Assembly: GCA_028683385.1 (NCBI GenBank)
Contig: JAQUIJ010000002.1
Span: 248,001-312,000 of the forward strand
Source of the DNA: Prolixibacteraceae bacterium
GTDB taxonomy: Bacteria > Bacteroidota > Bacteroidia > Bacteroidales > Prolixibacteraceae
Length of the DNA: 64,000 nucleotides
Direction: 5' to 3'
Shown here: positions 27,253 through 36,178 of the stretch, in pieces
Position numbering within the stretch: the stretch's first letter is position 1
Layout: the number at the start of each line of letters is the position of its first letter
Translations under genes and position numbers: made by a program
Notes under the pieces: model-generated
Database searches by the model: none
Told to the model about the DNA's origin: nothing
The model's input: the letters and a program-made list of their open reading frames with translations, nothing else

Positions 27253-29259
27253 ATGATGGAGATGGCAGGACTGTTGAATTTATCGTGGTGCGCAACAATT
27301 GTTGCTATTATTACCTTGTGTTTTGTTTCCACCAGGTTCAAATCATATCTTGCTGCATCGGCAGTAATTGTTAATGCAGTACTAACAAGTTTACTGGCCA
27401 TTGGTGCACTGAATGGCGAAATTAAAGAGCTTATTTTTCAGGGAAATATTTTTTGGGGCGATATTCTTGTCCGCATCGACGGGCTGTCGGCCTGGTTCAT
27501 TTTAATTGTCAATCTTACTTCTGTAACCGGCGTCATTTATGGCATTGGATATTTAAAACCTTACGTCAATTCCGCTCAAAAGCTGGCCTTTCACTGGATT
27601 TTGTTTGTCATTTTTCACCTGTCGATGGTTTGGGTTTGTATGTTGCAACATTCGCTTGCCTTCTTGGTTGCCTGGGAGGTGATGTCATTGTCTTCGATGC
27701 TCCTGGTTATTTTCGACCACGACAAACCCAAAACGATAAAAGCCGGAATCAATTATCTGGTTCAGATGCACATCAGCGTTACGTTTTTAACCATTGGATT
27801 TATCTGGGTCTATTTTCAAACGGGGTCATTCAGCTTCGATGCTTTTCAAACTTATTTTGGTGCAAACAGCAACGTCTGGTTGTTCCTGATCTTTTTCGTC
27901 GGATTCGGCATTAAGGCCGGATTTATTCCTTTACATAGCTGGCTGCCCCATGCACATCCTGCCGCACCATCGCACGTTTCGGGTGTCATGTCCGGAGTGA
28001 TTGTGAAACTAGGCATCTACGGAATTTTCAGGATTATTTCCTTCCTGAAAGCTGATTTCTTATTGTTGGGCGAAATTGTGATCACGATTTCCGTTTTGAC
28101 CGGAGTATATGGAATCTTAAATGCGGCTGTTCATCGCGATTTCAAACGGATGCTTGCATATTGCACCATCGAAAATATCGGGATCATTGGTATTGGCATT
28201 GGCCTCGGATTGATGGGAATAGGCAACAATTCCGCGGTTTTGTATTACCTCGGCTTTGGCGGAGCGCTGTTGCACGTTCTGAACCACTCGCTGTTTAAAT
28301 CCTTGCTGTTCTATTCGGCAGGTTCGGTTTACCAGCAAACACATACCCGCGACATGAATAAACTGGGTGGTTTAATCAGGCAAATGCCAAAAACGGCTGT
28401 TCTTTTCCTGATTGGCGCCATTGCCATTGGCGGATTACCACCTTTCAACGGGTTTGTTTCCGAGTTTATTCTTTATAGCGGACTTTTGGAAGGATTGAAA
28501 TTCAGTAATATAAGCCAAATAAGTTTATTGGTGGTTACGCTTGGTGGATTGAGTATTATTGGCGGTATTTCGGTTTTAACGTTCACCAAAACGTTCGGGA
28601 CAATTTTCCTCGGAACGGAACGAAAAAAGCTAACCCATCAACCGGTTGAAGTTTCTTCTATGATGTTGATTCCTCAATATCTGATTGTTTTAGTCATGCT
28701 GAGTGTTGCATTTCTTCCGCAATTTTACCTGAATCTCATTTCCAAACTTCTGGATACATTTGGTAAAACTCAGTTTGTTGCCGGGTCATTTGGTTTGTCT
28801 GCTTATTCTGAAAGTATCACAAATATTAATCTCTATTCAATCCTGTTTGTCGCGATTGTTGCTGCAAGCTGGGGCGTTCGTGCGCTTGTCGTAAAAGGCA
28901 AATCGATGAAAATTGAGCCAACCTGGGGATGTGCCTATGTTGCGCCAAACAGCCGGATGCAATACACAGGCAAATCGTTTTCAAAATCGCTGGGCAAAAT
29001 TTTTAGTTTTCTTTTGGTTGAAGAAAAAAAATACAAAGAATTGGAAGCCGGAGAGATATTTCCGGAGAGCCGAAAATATGTATCACATTATCAGGATTTT
29101 TTCGAATACCGGTTTATAAATTACATCACCCACCATCTGGTTTATGCGGCAAATTATTTTAAATTTATTCAGAATGGACGGGTGCAATCGTATGTTTGGT
29201 ATGGGATTATATTTATGGTAGCTATATTTACGTTGACAGTTTTAAATGTATTAAAATGA
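27253..29259 (+). CDS. hyfB: HyfB-like antiporter-type membrane subunit, first copy
   Basis: A 668-residue NuoL/MrpA-family proton-channel subunit of a hydrogenase-4-like complex, with about 14-16 helices. Key ion-path residues are kept: E142 in AWEVMSLSS, K221 in GIKAGFIPLHSWLP, K252 in GVIVKLGIYG, and the lysine in LNHSLFKSLLF (about 353). The C-terminal EPTWGCAYVAPNSRMQYTGK motif is specific to HyfB/HycC-type subunits. It starts the operon, and its stop codon overlaps the start of the second HyfB-like gene (ATGA). An upstream FNR-type box suggests control by the divergent regulator. Confidence 0.92.
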   Translation: MMEMAGLLNLSWCATIVAIITLCFVSTRFKSYLAASAVIVNAVLTSLLAIGALNGEIKELIFQGNIFWGDILVRIDGLSAWFILIVNLTSVTGVIYGIGYLKPYVNSAQKLAFHWILFVIFHLSMVWVCMLQHSLAFLVAWEVMSLSSMLLVIFDHDKPKTIKAGINYLVQMHISVTFLTIGFIWVYFQTGSFSFDAFQTYFGANSNVWLFLIFFVGFGIKAGFIPLHSWLPHAHPAAPSHVSGVMSGVIVKLGIYGIFRIISFLKADFLLLGEIVITISVLTGVYGILNAAVHRDFKRMLAYCTIENIGIIGIGIGLGLMGIGNNSAVLYYLGFGGALLHVLNHSLFKSLLFYSAGSVYQQTHTRDMNKLGGLIRQMPKTAVLFLIGAIAIGGLPPFNGFVSEFILYSGLLEGLKFSNISQISLLVVTLGGLSIIGGISVLTFTKTFGTIFLGTERKKLTHQPVEVSSMMLIPQYLIVLVMLSVAFLPQFYLNLISKLLDTFGKTQFVAGSFGLSAYSESITNINLYSILFVAIVAASWGVRALVVKGKSMKIEPTWGCAYVAPNSRMQYTGKSFSKSLGKIFSFLLVEEKKYKELEAGEIFPESRKYVSHYQDFFEYRFINYITHHLVYAANYFKFIQNGRVQSYVWYGIIFMVAIFTLTVLNVLK

Positions 29260-31283
29260 GCCTGATAAATGCGTTTGTAGCAGTGCCGGTTTTGGCGATA
29301 CTCCTCATCCCTTTTCTGAAAGTAAAAGGGAAAGGGATTGTATTGTTTGCCTCCATTGTCGTGAATGCTTTGATTTCTGGTTTTCTTGGGCTGCAAACTT
29401 TGGGCGGGCAATTTTTGGAATTTTCATTTCCCGGTAGTTTAGTAACTGGTCCGGTGAATCTTCGCATAGACGCCCTTTCCGGATGGTTTATCCTGATTAT
29501 CAATTTCATTTTTATAACCGGCAGTTTCTATGGACTTTTCTACATGAAAGCCTACCAGAAACAGAAGAATAATCTTACGCTGCATAGCATTGTTTTCATT
29601 TTACTGCATACTGCCTTGATCAGTCTTTGTGCGGTACAAAATAGCTTGGTTTTTCTGGTAACCTGGGAAATCATGGCGCTTTCGGCGTTTATCGCTGTCA
29701 TTTTCGAACATGGCAAGATGGCTACACTTAGAGCCGGAATGAATTACCTGATCCATTCGCATGTCTCGATTTTATTCCTGATGTTCGGTTTTATATGGGT
29801 AGCGCTTAAAACCGGCAGTTACGATTTCAACTCAATAACAACTTATACTTCTCAAAATTCAGGAGCTACCGGGCTTGTGTTGTTTCTTTGTTTTTTTATT
29901 GGGTTTGGAATCAAGGCTGGATTTGTTCCTTTTCATACCTGGCTACCGTATGCGCATCCGGCAGCGCCTGCTCATGTTTCCGGAGTTATGTCAGGCGTAA
30001 TGATTAAAATCGGAATTTTTGGAATCTTCCGGATGATCACCTTGATTAAAACTGATTATTATACCGTAGGCCTTGTGATCATTACTTTTTCAGTTATTTC
30101 AGGTTTGTATGGGGTGATGCTTGCCATTATGCAGCACAACCTTAAAAAGTTACTGGCTTATCACAGCATCGAAAATATTGGAATTATCGGAATGGGGATT
30201 GGCATTGGTTGCATCGGGTTAGGTACGGGAAATTATTTGCTTGCTTCACTTGGATTTGCTGGTGGATTGCTCCACACCTTAAATCACTCGCTCTTCAAAT
30301 CGCTTTTGTTTTTTACTGCCGGAAATGTTTATCAGGCAACACATACAGTTCACATTGATCATTTGGGAGGACTGATTAAGAAAATGCCGCAAACGGCTTT
30401 GCTTTTTCTGATTGCTGCTATTGCTATTTCGGGAATTCCGCCATTCAATGGTTTTATCTCGGAGTTTATCATTTATAGCGGATTCTATTACTGGATGCAG
30501 GGTTCGCTGATTGGTCCGTTGATGACTATCATATTTTCAGTACTGGCCTTGGTGCTAATCGGTGGGTTGGCGTTGTTGTGCTTTACCAAAGCTTTCGGGA
30601 TTGTTTTCCTGGGCAATCCCCGTCAGAAATTCGACCACGAAGTGAAGGAAGTTTCCTTTTCCCAACTGTTACCGCTTTACCTGATCGCTTTTCTGATCGT
30701 GTTCATCGGCGTGTTTCCGCAAATCTTTATGAATGCGCTATCACAGCCGGTGCATCTTTTGGCTGGTCTTCCTACAATTTCAGATATGCCTTTCCCTGAA
30801 AAAACTACTGAACTTCTCCAACCGGTTACCTGGGGCATCTGGATGTTTATCCTGATCAGTCTGGCAGTTTTGGGGTTCAGGAAACTGGTTACACAAAACC
30901 GAAAAGCTTCAGTCGAACCGACCTGGGGTTGCGGATATATCGCGCCAACTGCAAAACTGCAATACACTGCCGGATCGTTTGTCAGGCCCTACAGCAAGCT
31001 GTTTCGTCCATTTTTGCTTTCGCACAAAACCCAAAAAGAGGTTGAGGGTATTTTTCCTTCAGGAGGTTCGTATGAAACACATAGTTACGACCGGATTGAA
31101 AAGTATTTGGTTGACAGCCTAATAGCAGTTTATAAATCGTTGCTGGGAAGGTTTCTCTTCCTTCAGAATGGAAAACTGCAATTCTATATTTTATATGGAA
31201 TCATTTTCATCGTTTCGGTGATTTGTATTCCGTTGTTTTACGACCAGATTGTGTTATTCATTGAATTTATAAAGCAGATATAA
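29256..31283 (+). CDS. hyfB: HyfB-like antiporter-type membrane subunit, second copy
   Basis: A 675-residue paralogue of the preceding subunit, with the same architecture. E138 in TWEIMALSA, the lysine in GIKAGFVPFHTWLP, the lysine in SGVMIKIGIFG and the lysine in LNHSLFKSLLFF are retained. The C-terminal EPTWGCGYIAPTAKLQYTAG is present too. The start at 29256 is chosen because of the 4-nt ATGA overlap with the upstream stop; a start at 29196 would add 20 residues read inside the previous gene. The tandem pair probably arose by duplication and gives the complex two HyfB-type channels. Confidence 0.92.
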   Translation: MSLINAFVAVPVLAILLIPFLKVKGKGIVLFASIVVNALISGFLGLQTLGGQFLEFSFPGSLVTGPVNLRIDALSGWFILIINFIFITGSFYGLFYMKAYQKQKNNLTLHSIVFILLHTALISLCAVQNSLVFLVTWEIMALSAFIAVIFEHGKMATLRAGMNYLIHSHVSILFLMFGFIWVALKTGSYDFNSITTYTSQNSGATGLVLFLCFFIGFGIKAGFVPFHTWLPYAHPAAPAHVSGVMSGVMIKIGIFGIFRMITLIKTDYYTVGLVIITFSVISGLYGVMLAIMQHNLKKLLAYHSIENIGIIGMGIGIGCIGLGTGNYLLASLGFAGGLLHTLNHSLFKSLLFFTAGNVYQATHTVHIDHLGGLIKKMPQTALLFLIAAIAISGIPPFNGFISEFIIYSGFYYWMQGSLIGPLMTIIFSVLALVLIGGLALLCFTKAFGIVFLGNPRQKFDHEVKEVSFSQLLPLYLIAFLIVFIGVFPQIFMNALSQPVHLLAGLPTISDMPFPEKTTELLQPVTWGIWMFILISLAVLGFRKLVTQNRKASVEPTWGCGYIAPTAKLQYTAGSFVRPYSKLFRPFLLSHKTQKEVEGIFPSGGSYETHSYDRIEKYLVDSLIAVYKSLLGRFLFLQNGKLQFYILYGIIFIVSVICIPLFYDQIVLFIEFIKQI

Positions 31284-31285
31284 CT

Positions 31286-32191
31286 ATGCTGAGTTTAATT
31301 CTCATTCTTATAGCAGCAGCCTTTTTTACGGGGGTAATCGTCCGTGTAAAAAGTATGGCGTCAGGCCGCAAAGGGCCTGGTATTTTACAGCCGCTGTTTG
31401 ATGTTTTCAGGCTCTTTAAGAAAGGAGTTGTGTACAGCGAAACAACCAGTTTTGTATTTCAGATCGCGCCAACGATCTATTTTTCGTCGGTGGTAATGGC
31501 TATGCTGGTAGTTCCGTTCGGGCAATCGAAAGGTATTTTAAGTTTCGATGGCGATTTTATCTTTTTCGCATACATACTGGCATTAGGCAAGTTTTTCAGT
31601 ATTATTTCGGCCATGGATACGGGTAGTAGTTTCGAAGGAATGGGAGCCAGCCGTGAAGCGCTTTATTCGATGTTTGCCGAACCAGCTTTTTTTATCCTGA
31701 TGGGTTCGCTGGCGTTGCTTACCGGACATACCAATTTTCAGGAAATGTTTTCTGCTTTGCATATTGGCTCGTACATCAGCTATGCGCTGGCAATACTTGG
31801 CACTTTCGTTTTGATGATGATAGCGATGGTCGAGAATAGCCGAATGCCAATTGACGACCCGAAAACGCACCTCGAATTGACCATGGTTCATGAAGTGATG
31901 ATTTTAGATAACAGCGGGTTTGACCTTGGTTTGATCCTGACTGCCGGATACCTGAAATTCGCTATTTACGGGGCTTTGGTCGTCAATCTGTTTATCGGAG
32001 TGTTTCCACTGCAATATTCAATCCCGATGTTTTTCGTAATTCAATTCGTACTGGCTTCCGGTGTTGGGTTCATCGAATCGTTTATGGCACGATTCAGGAT
32101 GAGTCACAATGCCCAGTTTATTTTCGTGTTGACGTCGGTTAGCCTCCTTATTTTCTTTGGCGCTTTACTGATTTTAGGAAAGTTTGTTTAA
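31286..32191 (+). CDS. hyfC: HyfC/NuoH-like membrane subunit
   Basis: A 301-residue subunit homologous to HyfC/HycD and complex I NuoH, the membrane protein that links the peripheral arm to the antiporter modules. It contains GRKGPGILQPLFDVFRLFKK (about 27-46), FEGMGASREALYSMFAEP (about 115-132) and the acidic loop ENSRMPIDDPKTHLELTMVH (about 183-202), which in complex I lies on the coupling path. Eight hydrophobic helices are evident. It follows the second HyfB gene by 2 nt. Confidence 0.93.
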   Translation: MLSLILILIAAAFFTGVIVRVKSMASGRKGPGILQPLFDVFRLFKKGVVYSETTSFVFQIAPTIYFSSVVMAMLVVPFGQSKGILSFDGDFIFFAYILALGKFFSIISAMDTGSSFEGMGASREALYSMFAEPAFFILMGSLALLTGHTNFQEMFSALHIGSYISYALAILGTFVLMMIAMVENSRMPIDDPKTHLELTMVHEVMILDNSGFDLGLILTAGYLKFAIYGALVVNLFIGVFPLQYSIPMFFVIQFVLASGVGFIESFMARFRMSHNAQFIFVLTSVSLLIFFGALLILGKFV

Positions 32192-32209
32192 ACCGTAAAA
32201 TCTATACCA

Positions 32210-32842
32210 ATGATAGATGTACTGCTTATTACCTTCATCATCACCCTGTTCTACATGGCAATTGCCAACAGGATGCTGACTTACTTGAAAGTTCTGGCTT
32301 TTCAGGGTGTATTGCTTTTTGTGGTTGTCTTCCTTCAATTGAAGGAAATCAACACGGTAAACCTGGCTTTGATCTTACTTGAAACCATTGTTTTTAAGTC
32401 GGTTGCAGTTCCGCTGTTTATGGCTTACGTGCTGAAGCGAAACAACATTACCCGCGAATCGGAGCCTTTTTTACCCAATTTTGTGTCGTTAATCATTACC
32501 ACATTTATTGTGGTTGTTACCATATTGTTGGCCAATCAGGTGAAAGACACCAATTTGGATAAGATATTCTTTGTTGTTGCGTTGTCATCACTATTTACAG
32601 GTTTGTATTTTATTGCCACCCGCCGCAAAATTATCACCCATGTTATTGGTTACCTGATTATTGAAAACGGAGTTTTTGTATTGTCGCTGGCTGTTGGAAA
32701 CGAAATGCCTATGTTGGTGAACCTCGGTATTATGCTCGATATTTTTGCCAGTGTGCTCATTTTGGGCATTTTCCTGAATAAAATTGGCGACGTATTTAAA
32801 GATGTTGACGTGGATCAGCTAAGTAATTTGAAGGACTATTGA
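32210..32842 (+). CDS. hyfE: HyfE-like membrane subunit
   Basis: A 210-residue membrane protein with six or seven hydrophobic segments and a NuoK-like part: LIIENGVFVLSLAVGNEMPML near 148-168 carries the glutamate equivalent to the conserved NuoK helix residue. Length is as in E. coli HyfE (about 216). It lies 18 nt after hyfC. It is followed by 122 bp with no gene before the next subunit. Confidence 0.87.
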   Translation: MIDVLLITFIITLFYMAIANRMLTYLKVLAFQGVLLFVVVFLQLKEINTVNLALILLETIVFKSVAVPLFMAYVLKRNNITRESEPFLPNFVSLIITTFIVVVTILLANQVKDTNLDKIFFVVALSSLFTGLYFIATRRKIITHVIGYLIIENGVFVLSLAVGNEMPMLVNLGIMLDIFASVLILGIFLNKIGDVFKDVDVDQLSNLKDY

Positions 32843-32964
32843 TAATTAGAAAAAAGAAAAGGGAAAGAGGAAAAGGACGCCTTTGCTGTCCCATTTATGG
32901 AACGGTCATGATTTTCGGAGGAATGGTGAAAATGATAAATGTGTTGATTTAAAATGATTAGAAT

Positions 32965-34392
32965 ATGATAGGAATATATCTGATAGGAGCTTTGTCAATA
33001 GCGCTTGCCTTATTTCTGAAAAAGAACAAGACGCTAACATTCGTATTACTGGGATTATTTCTAATCCTTCAGGGAGCATTAACGTTTCATGCATATACCA
33101 ATTTTCATTCTACCGAATGGAGCTATTTTACGTACGATTCATTGGCTGTACTGTTGTTGTTCGCCTTGGGAATAATCACCATTCCGGCGATAATTCACAG
33201 CCATATTTATCTCGAAGACCAACCTGCCCCACAGAGTTCAAGATCGATTTATTATGCTTCAATTGTATTACTGATATCTGCCATCAGTGCAGGCTACCTA
33301 TCGAACCACATCGCTGTTACCTGGATTTTTACCGAAATTACCACCTTGAGCGCATCGGCACTGATTTATCATCACCGAAATAAGCTGGCGCTGGAAGGTA
33401 CCTGGAAATATGTGTTTATCTGTGCAATCAGTATCACCTTTGTGTTCATTGGCATTTTGTTTTTAAGTATGTCGTTTTCAAATGCCGGATCTGACGATTT
33501 GTCGTTTAAAAATCTGTTGGCCAATAGTTCTCATCTCAATCCTTTCTGGCTGAGACTGGCTTTTCTCTTTATTTTCACCGGGTTTACCGTTAAACTTGGG
33601 CTGGTACCCATGTTTACCGCTGGTGTCGATGCAAAGGATAAAGCTCCGGCTCCTGCTGGCGCATTGCTTTCAAGCGTATTGATGAATTTGGGATTTGTTG
33701 GTGTTTTCCGTTTTTACATTGTGGTTGCAAATACTCCGCTTCATCATTGGGCGAATCTGGTTATAGGCATTGCAGCATTCTTATCGGTGTTTGTTGCCAC
33801 CGTGTACATGATTAAAGTGAAAAACATCAAGCGAATGATGGCCTATTCGAGTATTGAACACATGGGATTGGTTATGCTTGGTGTTGCCGCAGGAGGAATT
33901 GGCTATTATGCCGCGATTCTACACATCATACTTCATGCCTTTGTCAAGTCGAGCTTGTTTTTCCAGTTTACCCAGTTGTACCGGGTGTTTCAGAGTAAAA
34001 GCATTTACCATGTGGGTAATTATTTCAAATACAATACTGCTGGTGCGATGGTTCTTTTGTTAGGTTTTATCAGTGCAACCGCCATGCCGCCTTCAGGGTT
34101 GTTTGTAAGCGAATTTCTAATTTTTCGTTCGATGTTCGAGGCGCATCAGATCATTCTTTTGATAGCCGTTTTGATTTTGCTCACCATGATTATCTATGCT
34201 TTTGGGAAGAACATCATGAAGATATTGTTTATTCCGGCTGTTGGATTTGACGATTCGCATGTTCCGGTGATCAGCCCGTGGGAATCCTCGAGTCAATTTA
34301 TTTTGCTGGCGTTGGTCGTTTATTTAGGCTTGAATCCTTCGGCTGAATTTGTGCAGTTGATCAAAGAAAGTGTCATGTTGTTACCAAATTAA
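32965..34392 (+). CDS. hyfF: HyfF/NuoN-like antiporter-type membrane subunit
   Basis: A 475-residue third antiporter-type subunit, closest in kind to HyfF/NuoN/MrpD. Ion-path residues are seen in WIFTEITTLSAS (Glu, about 118), FTVKLGLVPMFTAG (Lys, about 210) and ILHAFVKSSLFF (Lys, about 328). The sequence DAKDKAPAPAGALLSS takes the place of the usual HPxAP stretch. It begins 122 bp after hyfE and is followed after 6 nt by the HyfG-like gene, so it remains in the same operon. Confidence 0.9.
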   Translation: MIGIYLIGALSIALALFLKKNKTLTFVLLGLFLILQGALTFHAYTNFHSTEWSYFTYDSLAVLLLFALGIITIPAIIHSHIYLEDQPAPQSSRSIYYASIVLLISAISAGYLSNHIAVTWIFTEITTLSASALIYHHRNKLALEGTWKYVFICAISITFVFIGILFLSMSFSNAGSDDLSFKNLLANSSHLNPFWLRLAFLFIFTGFTVKLGLVPMFTAGVDAKDKAPAPAGALLSSVLMNLGFVGVFRFYIVVANTPLHHWANLVIGIAAFLSVFVATVYMIKVKNIKRMMAYSSIEHMGLVMLGVAAGGIGYYAAILHIILHAFVKSSLFFQFTQLYRVFQSKSIYHVGNYFKYNTAGAMVLLLGFISATAMPPSGLFVSEFLIFRSMFEAHQIILLIAVLILLTMIIYAFGKNIMKILFIPAVGFDDSHVPVISPWESSSQFILLALVVYLGLNPSAEFVQLIKESVMLLPN

Positions 34393-34398
34393 CCGACA

Positions 34399-35898
34399 AT
34401 GAATTACACAACGATAATTAACAATCAGACGATTCCGGTTTCAGACATTCCTGAAATTAGTTATAACGAATTTATCGACCTGAATACCGGTTTTTTAACT
34501 GATTCTCCGGAAAGGCATTGCGTCAATTATTTTGGTTCTCGGGTTGGAAATCAGGTTCGGTTGATTTGCTGTATTGCCGACGACAACACGCATCAGATCT
34601 ACGTTTCATCGTGTTTGATAAAATCAGGCGATTCGCTTGATTCATTCACTGCCCGGAATTTCAATTTTGAAAAATTTGAACGCGAGATACATGAGAATTT
34701 TGGTGTGGGCTACAACGATCATCCGTGGTTGAAGCCAGTCCGGTATGCCAAAAACCGTTTCGATCAATCCCAAACTATTGCCAATTATCCTTTCTTTTCC
34801 ATCGAAAGCGACGAATTGCACGAAGTTGGTGTGGGTCCAATTCATGCCGGAATTATCGAGCCCGGTCATTTCCGGTTTATCTGTAACGGTGAGCAAATTC
34901 TCCATCTCGAAATCCAGTTGGGTTACCAGCATCGCGGAATTGAGCAACAGTTCCTGGCGAAGAAAAAGTTGCTTCAACGCACAACGGTAGCCGAATCGAT
35001 TGCCGGTGACACCGTAGTGGGGCATACCACTGCTTTCTCGCATGTCTGGGAAAGCCTTTGCGGGTTTCAACCTTCTCGCGACATTGAATATGCCCGGACA
35101 CTTGCTCTCGAATTGGAGCGAATGGCAGTGCATACAGGCGATTTGAGCGCTGTTTGTACCGACATTGCTTATCAGTTGGGCAGTTCGGTGTTTGGTCGTT
35201 TACGTACGCCAATCATCAATTTCATGCAGGAGTGGGGCGGTAACCGTTTGTCGAAAGGATTAATCAGGCCGGGAAGGAACCAGTTCCCGTTTACTCCTGA
35301 ATTGGCCAATCGCTTGGCTGAAATACTCGATATTTATGAGCCGGATTTCCTGGAAATGAATGAGCAATTGTTCCAGTTGCCCAGCGCCCTTTCGCGGTTT
35401 GAGCGTACCGGCGTGGTTTCGTACGACGATGTTTTATCGATTGGAACGGTTGGAATGGCTGCCCGCATGAGTGGACTGTGCCGCGACACCCGTCAATCGC
35501 ATCCGTTTGGTCTTTATCCTGAATTAAATCACGAGCCCATCATCAAACATCATGGCGATGTGTATTCACGGGTTCAAATCCGTAAGGCAGAAGTCAAACA
35601 ATCCATGCAATACATCCGGAATCTGATTCAACATGTTCCTGAAATTTCTGGAAATGAATCGGTATTCCAGAGTCCGAAACCCAATTCGTTTACGCTTTCA
35701 TTGGTCGAGGGTTGGCGTGGCGAAATTTGCCATTGCGCCATCACTGACGAACTAGGAGAATTAGCTTATTATAAAGTGAAAGACCCGTCGTTCCACAACT
35801 GGCTCGCATTGGCGTTGGCTGTGAGGAATAATGAGATTTCAGATTTCCCGATCTGCAACAAGAGTTTCAACCTCTCGTATTCTGGTCACGATTTATAA
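34399..35898 (+). CDS. hyfG: HyfG-like large subunit lacking all [NiFe] cysteines
   Basis: A 499-residue peripheral subunit: an N-terminal NuoC-like domain (about 1-130) and a C-terminal NuoD/hydrogenase large-subunit domain. The core is recognisable from LGYQHRGIEQ (174-183), with H178 conserved, and from ALELERMAVHTGD. Group 4 hydrogenases have two C-x2-C pairs that hold the Ni-Fe centre. The first (canonical VCGIC) aligns with I201-A-G-D-T205, and the second (DPCxxC) with D462-P-S-F-H-N467, so all four cysteines are gone. It cannot be a hydrogenase. This loss is the hallmark of Ehr-type complexes. Confidence 0.88.
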   Translation: MNYTTIINNQTIPVSDIPEISYNEFIDLNTGFLTDSPERHCVNYFGSRVGNQVRLICCIADDNTHQIYVSSCLIKSGDSLDSFTARNFNFEKFEREIHENFGVGYNDHPWLKPVRYAKNRFDQSQTIANYPFFSIESDELHEVGVGPIHAGIIEPGHFRFICNGEQILHLEIQLGYQHRGIEQQFLAKKKLLQRTTVAESIAGDTVVGHTTAFSHVWESLCGFQPSRDIEYARTLALELERMAVHTGDLSAVCTDIAYQLGSSVFGRLRTPIINFMQEWGGNRLSKGLIRPGRNQFPFTPELANRLAEILDIYEPDFLEMNEQLFQLPSALSRFERTGVVSYDDVLSIGTVGMAARMSGLCRDTRQSHPFGLYPELNHEPIIKHHGDVYSRVQIRKAEVKQSMQYIRNLIQHVPEISGNESVFQSPKPNSFTLSLVEGWRGEICHCAITDELGELAYYKVKDPSFHNWLALALAVRNNEISDFPICNKSFNLSYSGHDL

Positions 35899-35907
35899 GG
35901 AAGAAGC

Positions 35908-36110
35908 CCCCTTCCCGTTCCCCCGAATGGGGAAAGCCTTGGGGGTTCTGGTTCAAGGATATAGCAGAACAAATCATTAGAGCGATATCCTTTGCCGTTG
36001 GCTTTAGCCAACGGATGAAAGTTGAAAAAAGAAATCCGTCCGCGAGAGAATGTTGCTCAGAGAATAATCTCTTTATCGGACGCCTGCCAGCCGCAGGCAG
36101 GGAATGCCAG
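35908..36110. repeat. Cluster of REP-like palindromes between hyfG and the hyfI-like gene
   Basis: The 280-bp gap holds no gene but several palindromes. They are a nested C-rich/G-rich hairpin (35918-35934, TTCCCC/GGGGAA), the perfect CCGTTGGCT-TT-AGCCAACGG (35995-36014), an outer CGTCCG/CGGACG pair (36037-36082) and GCCTGC-5 nt-GCAGGC (36082-36098). There is no T-run after any of them. They look like intergenic repetitive elements that have landed inside the operon. They may alter the amount of the last subunit. Confidence 0.7.
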
Positions 36111-36178
36111 TAAGGCTGAACATTGAGAAAGGCCTTTTAAATTTAGTTTCATTATAGCGAATTTATAAATGACACACC

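Noticed and set aside
35995-36098. CRISPR-like repeats between hyfG and the hyfI-like gene
   Set aside because: The palindromes differ from each other and are not regularly spaced. There are no cas genes.
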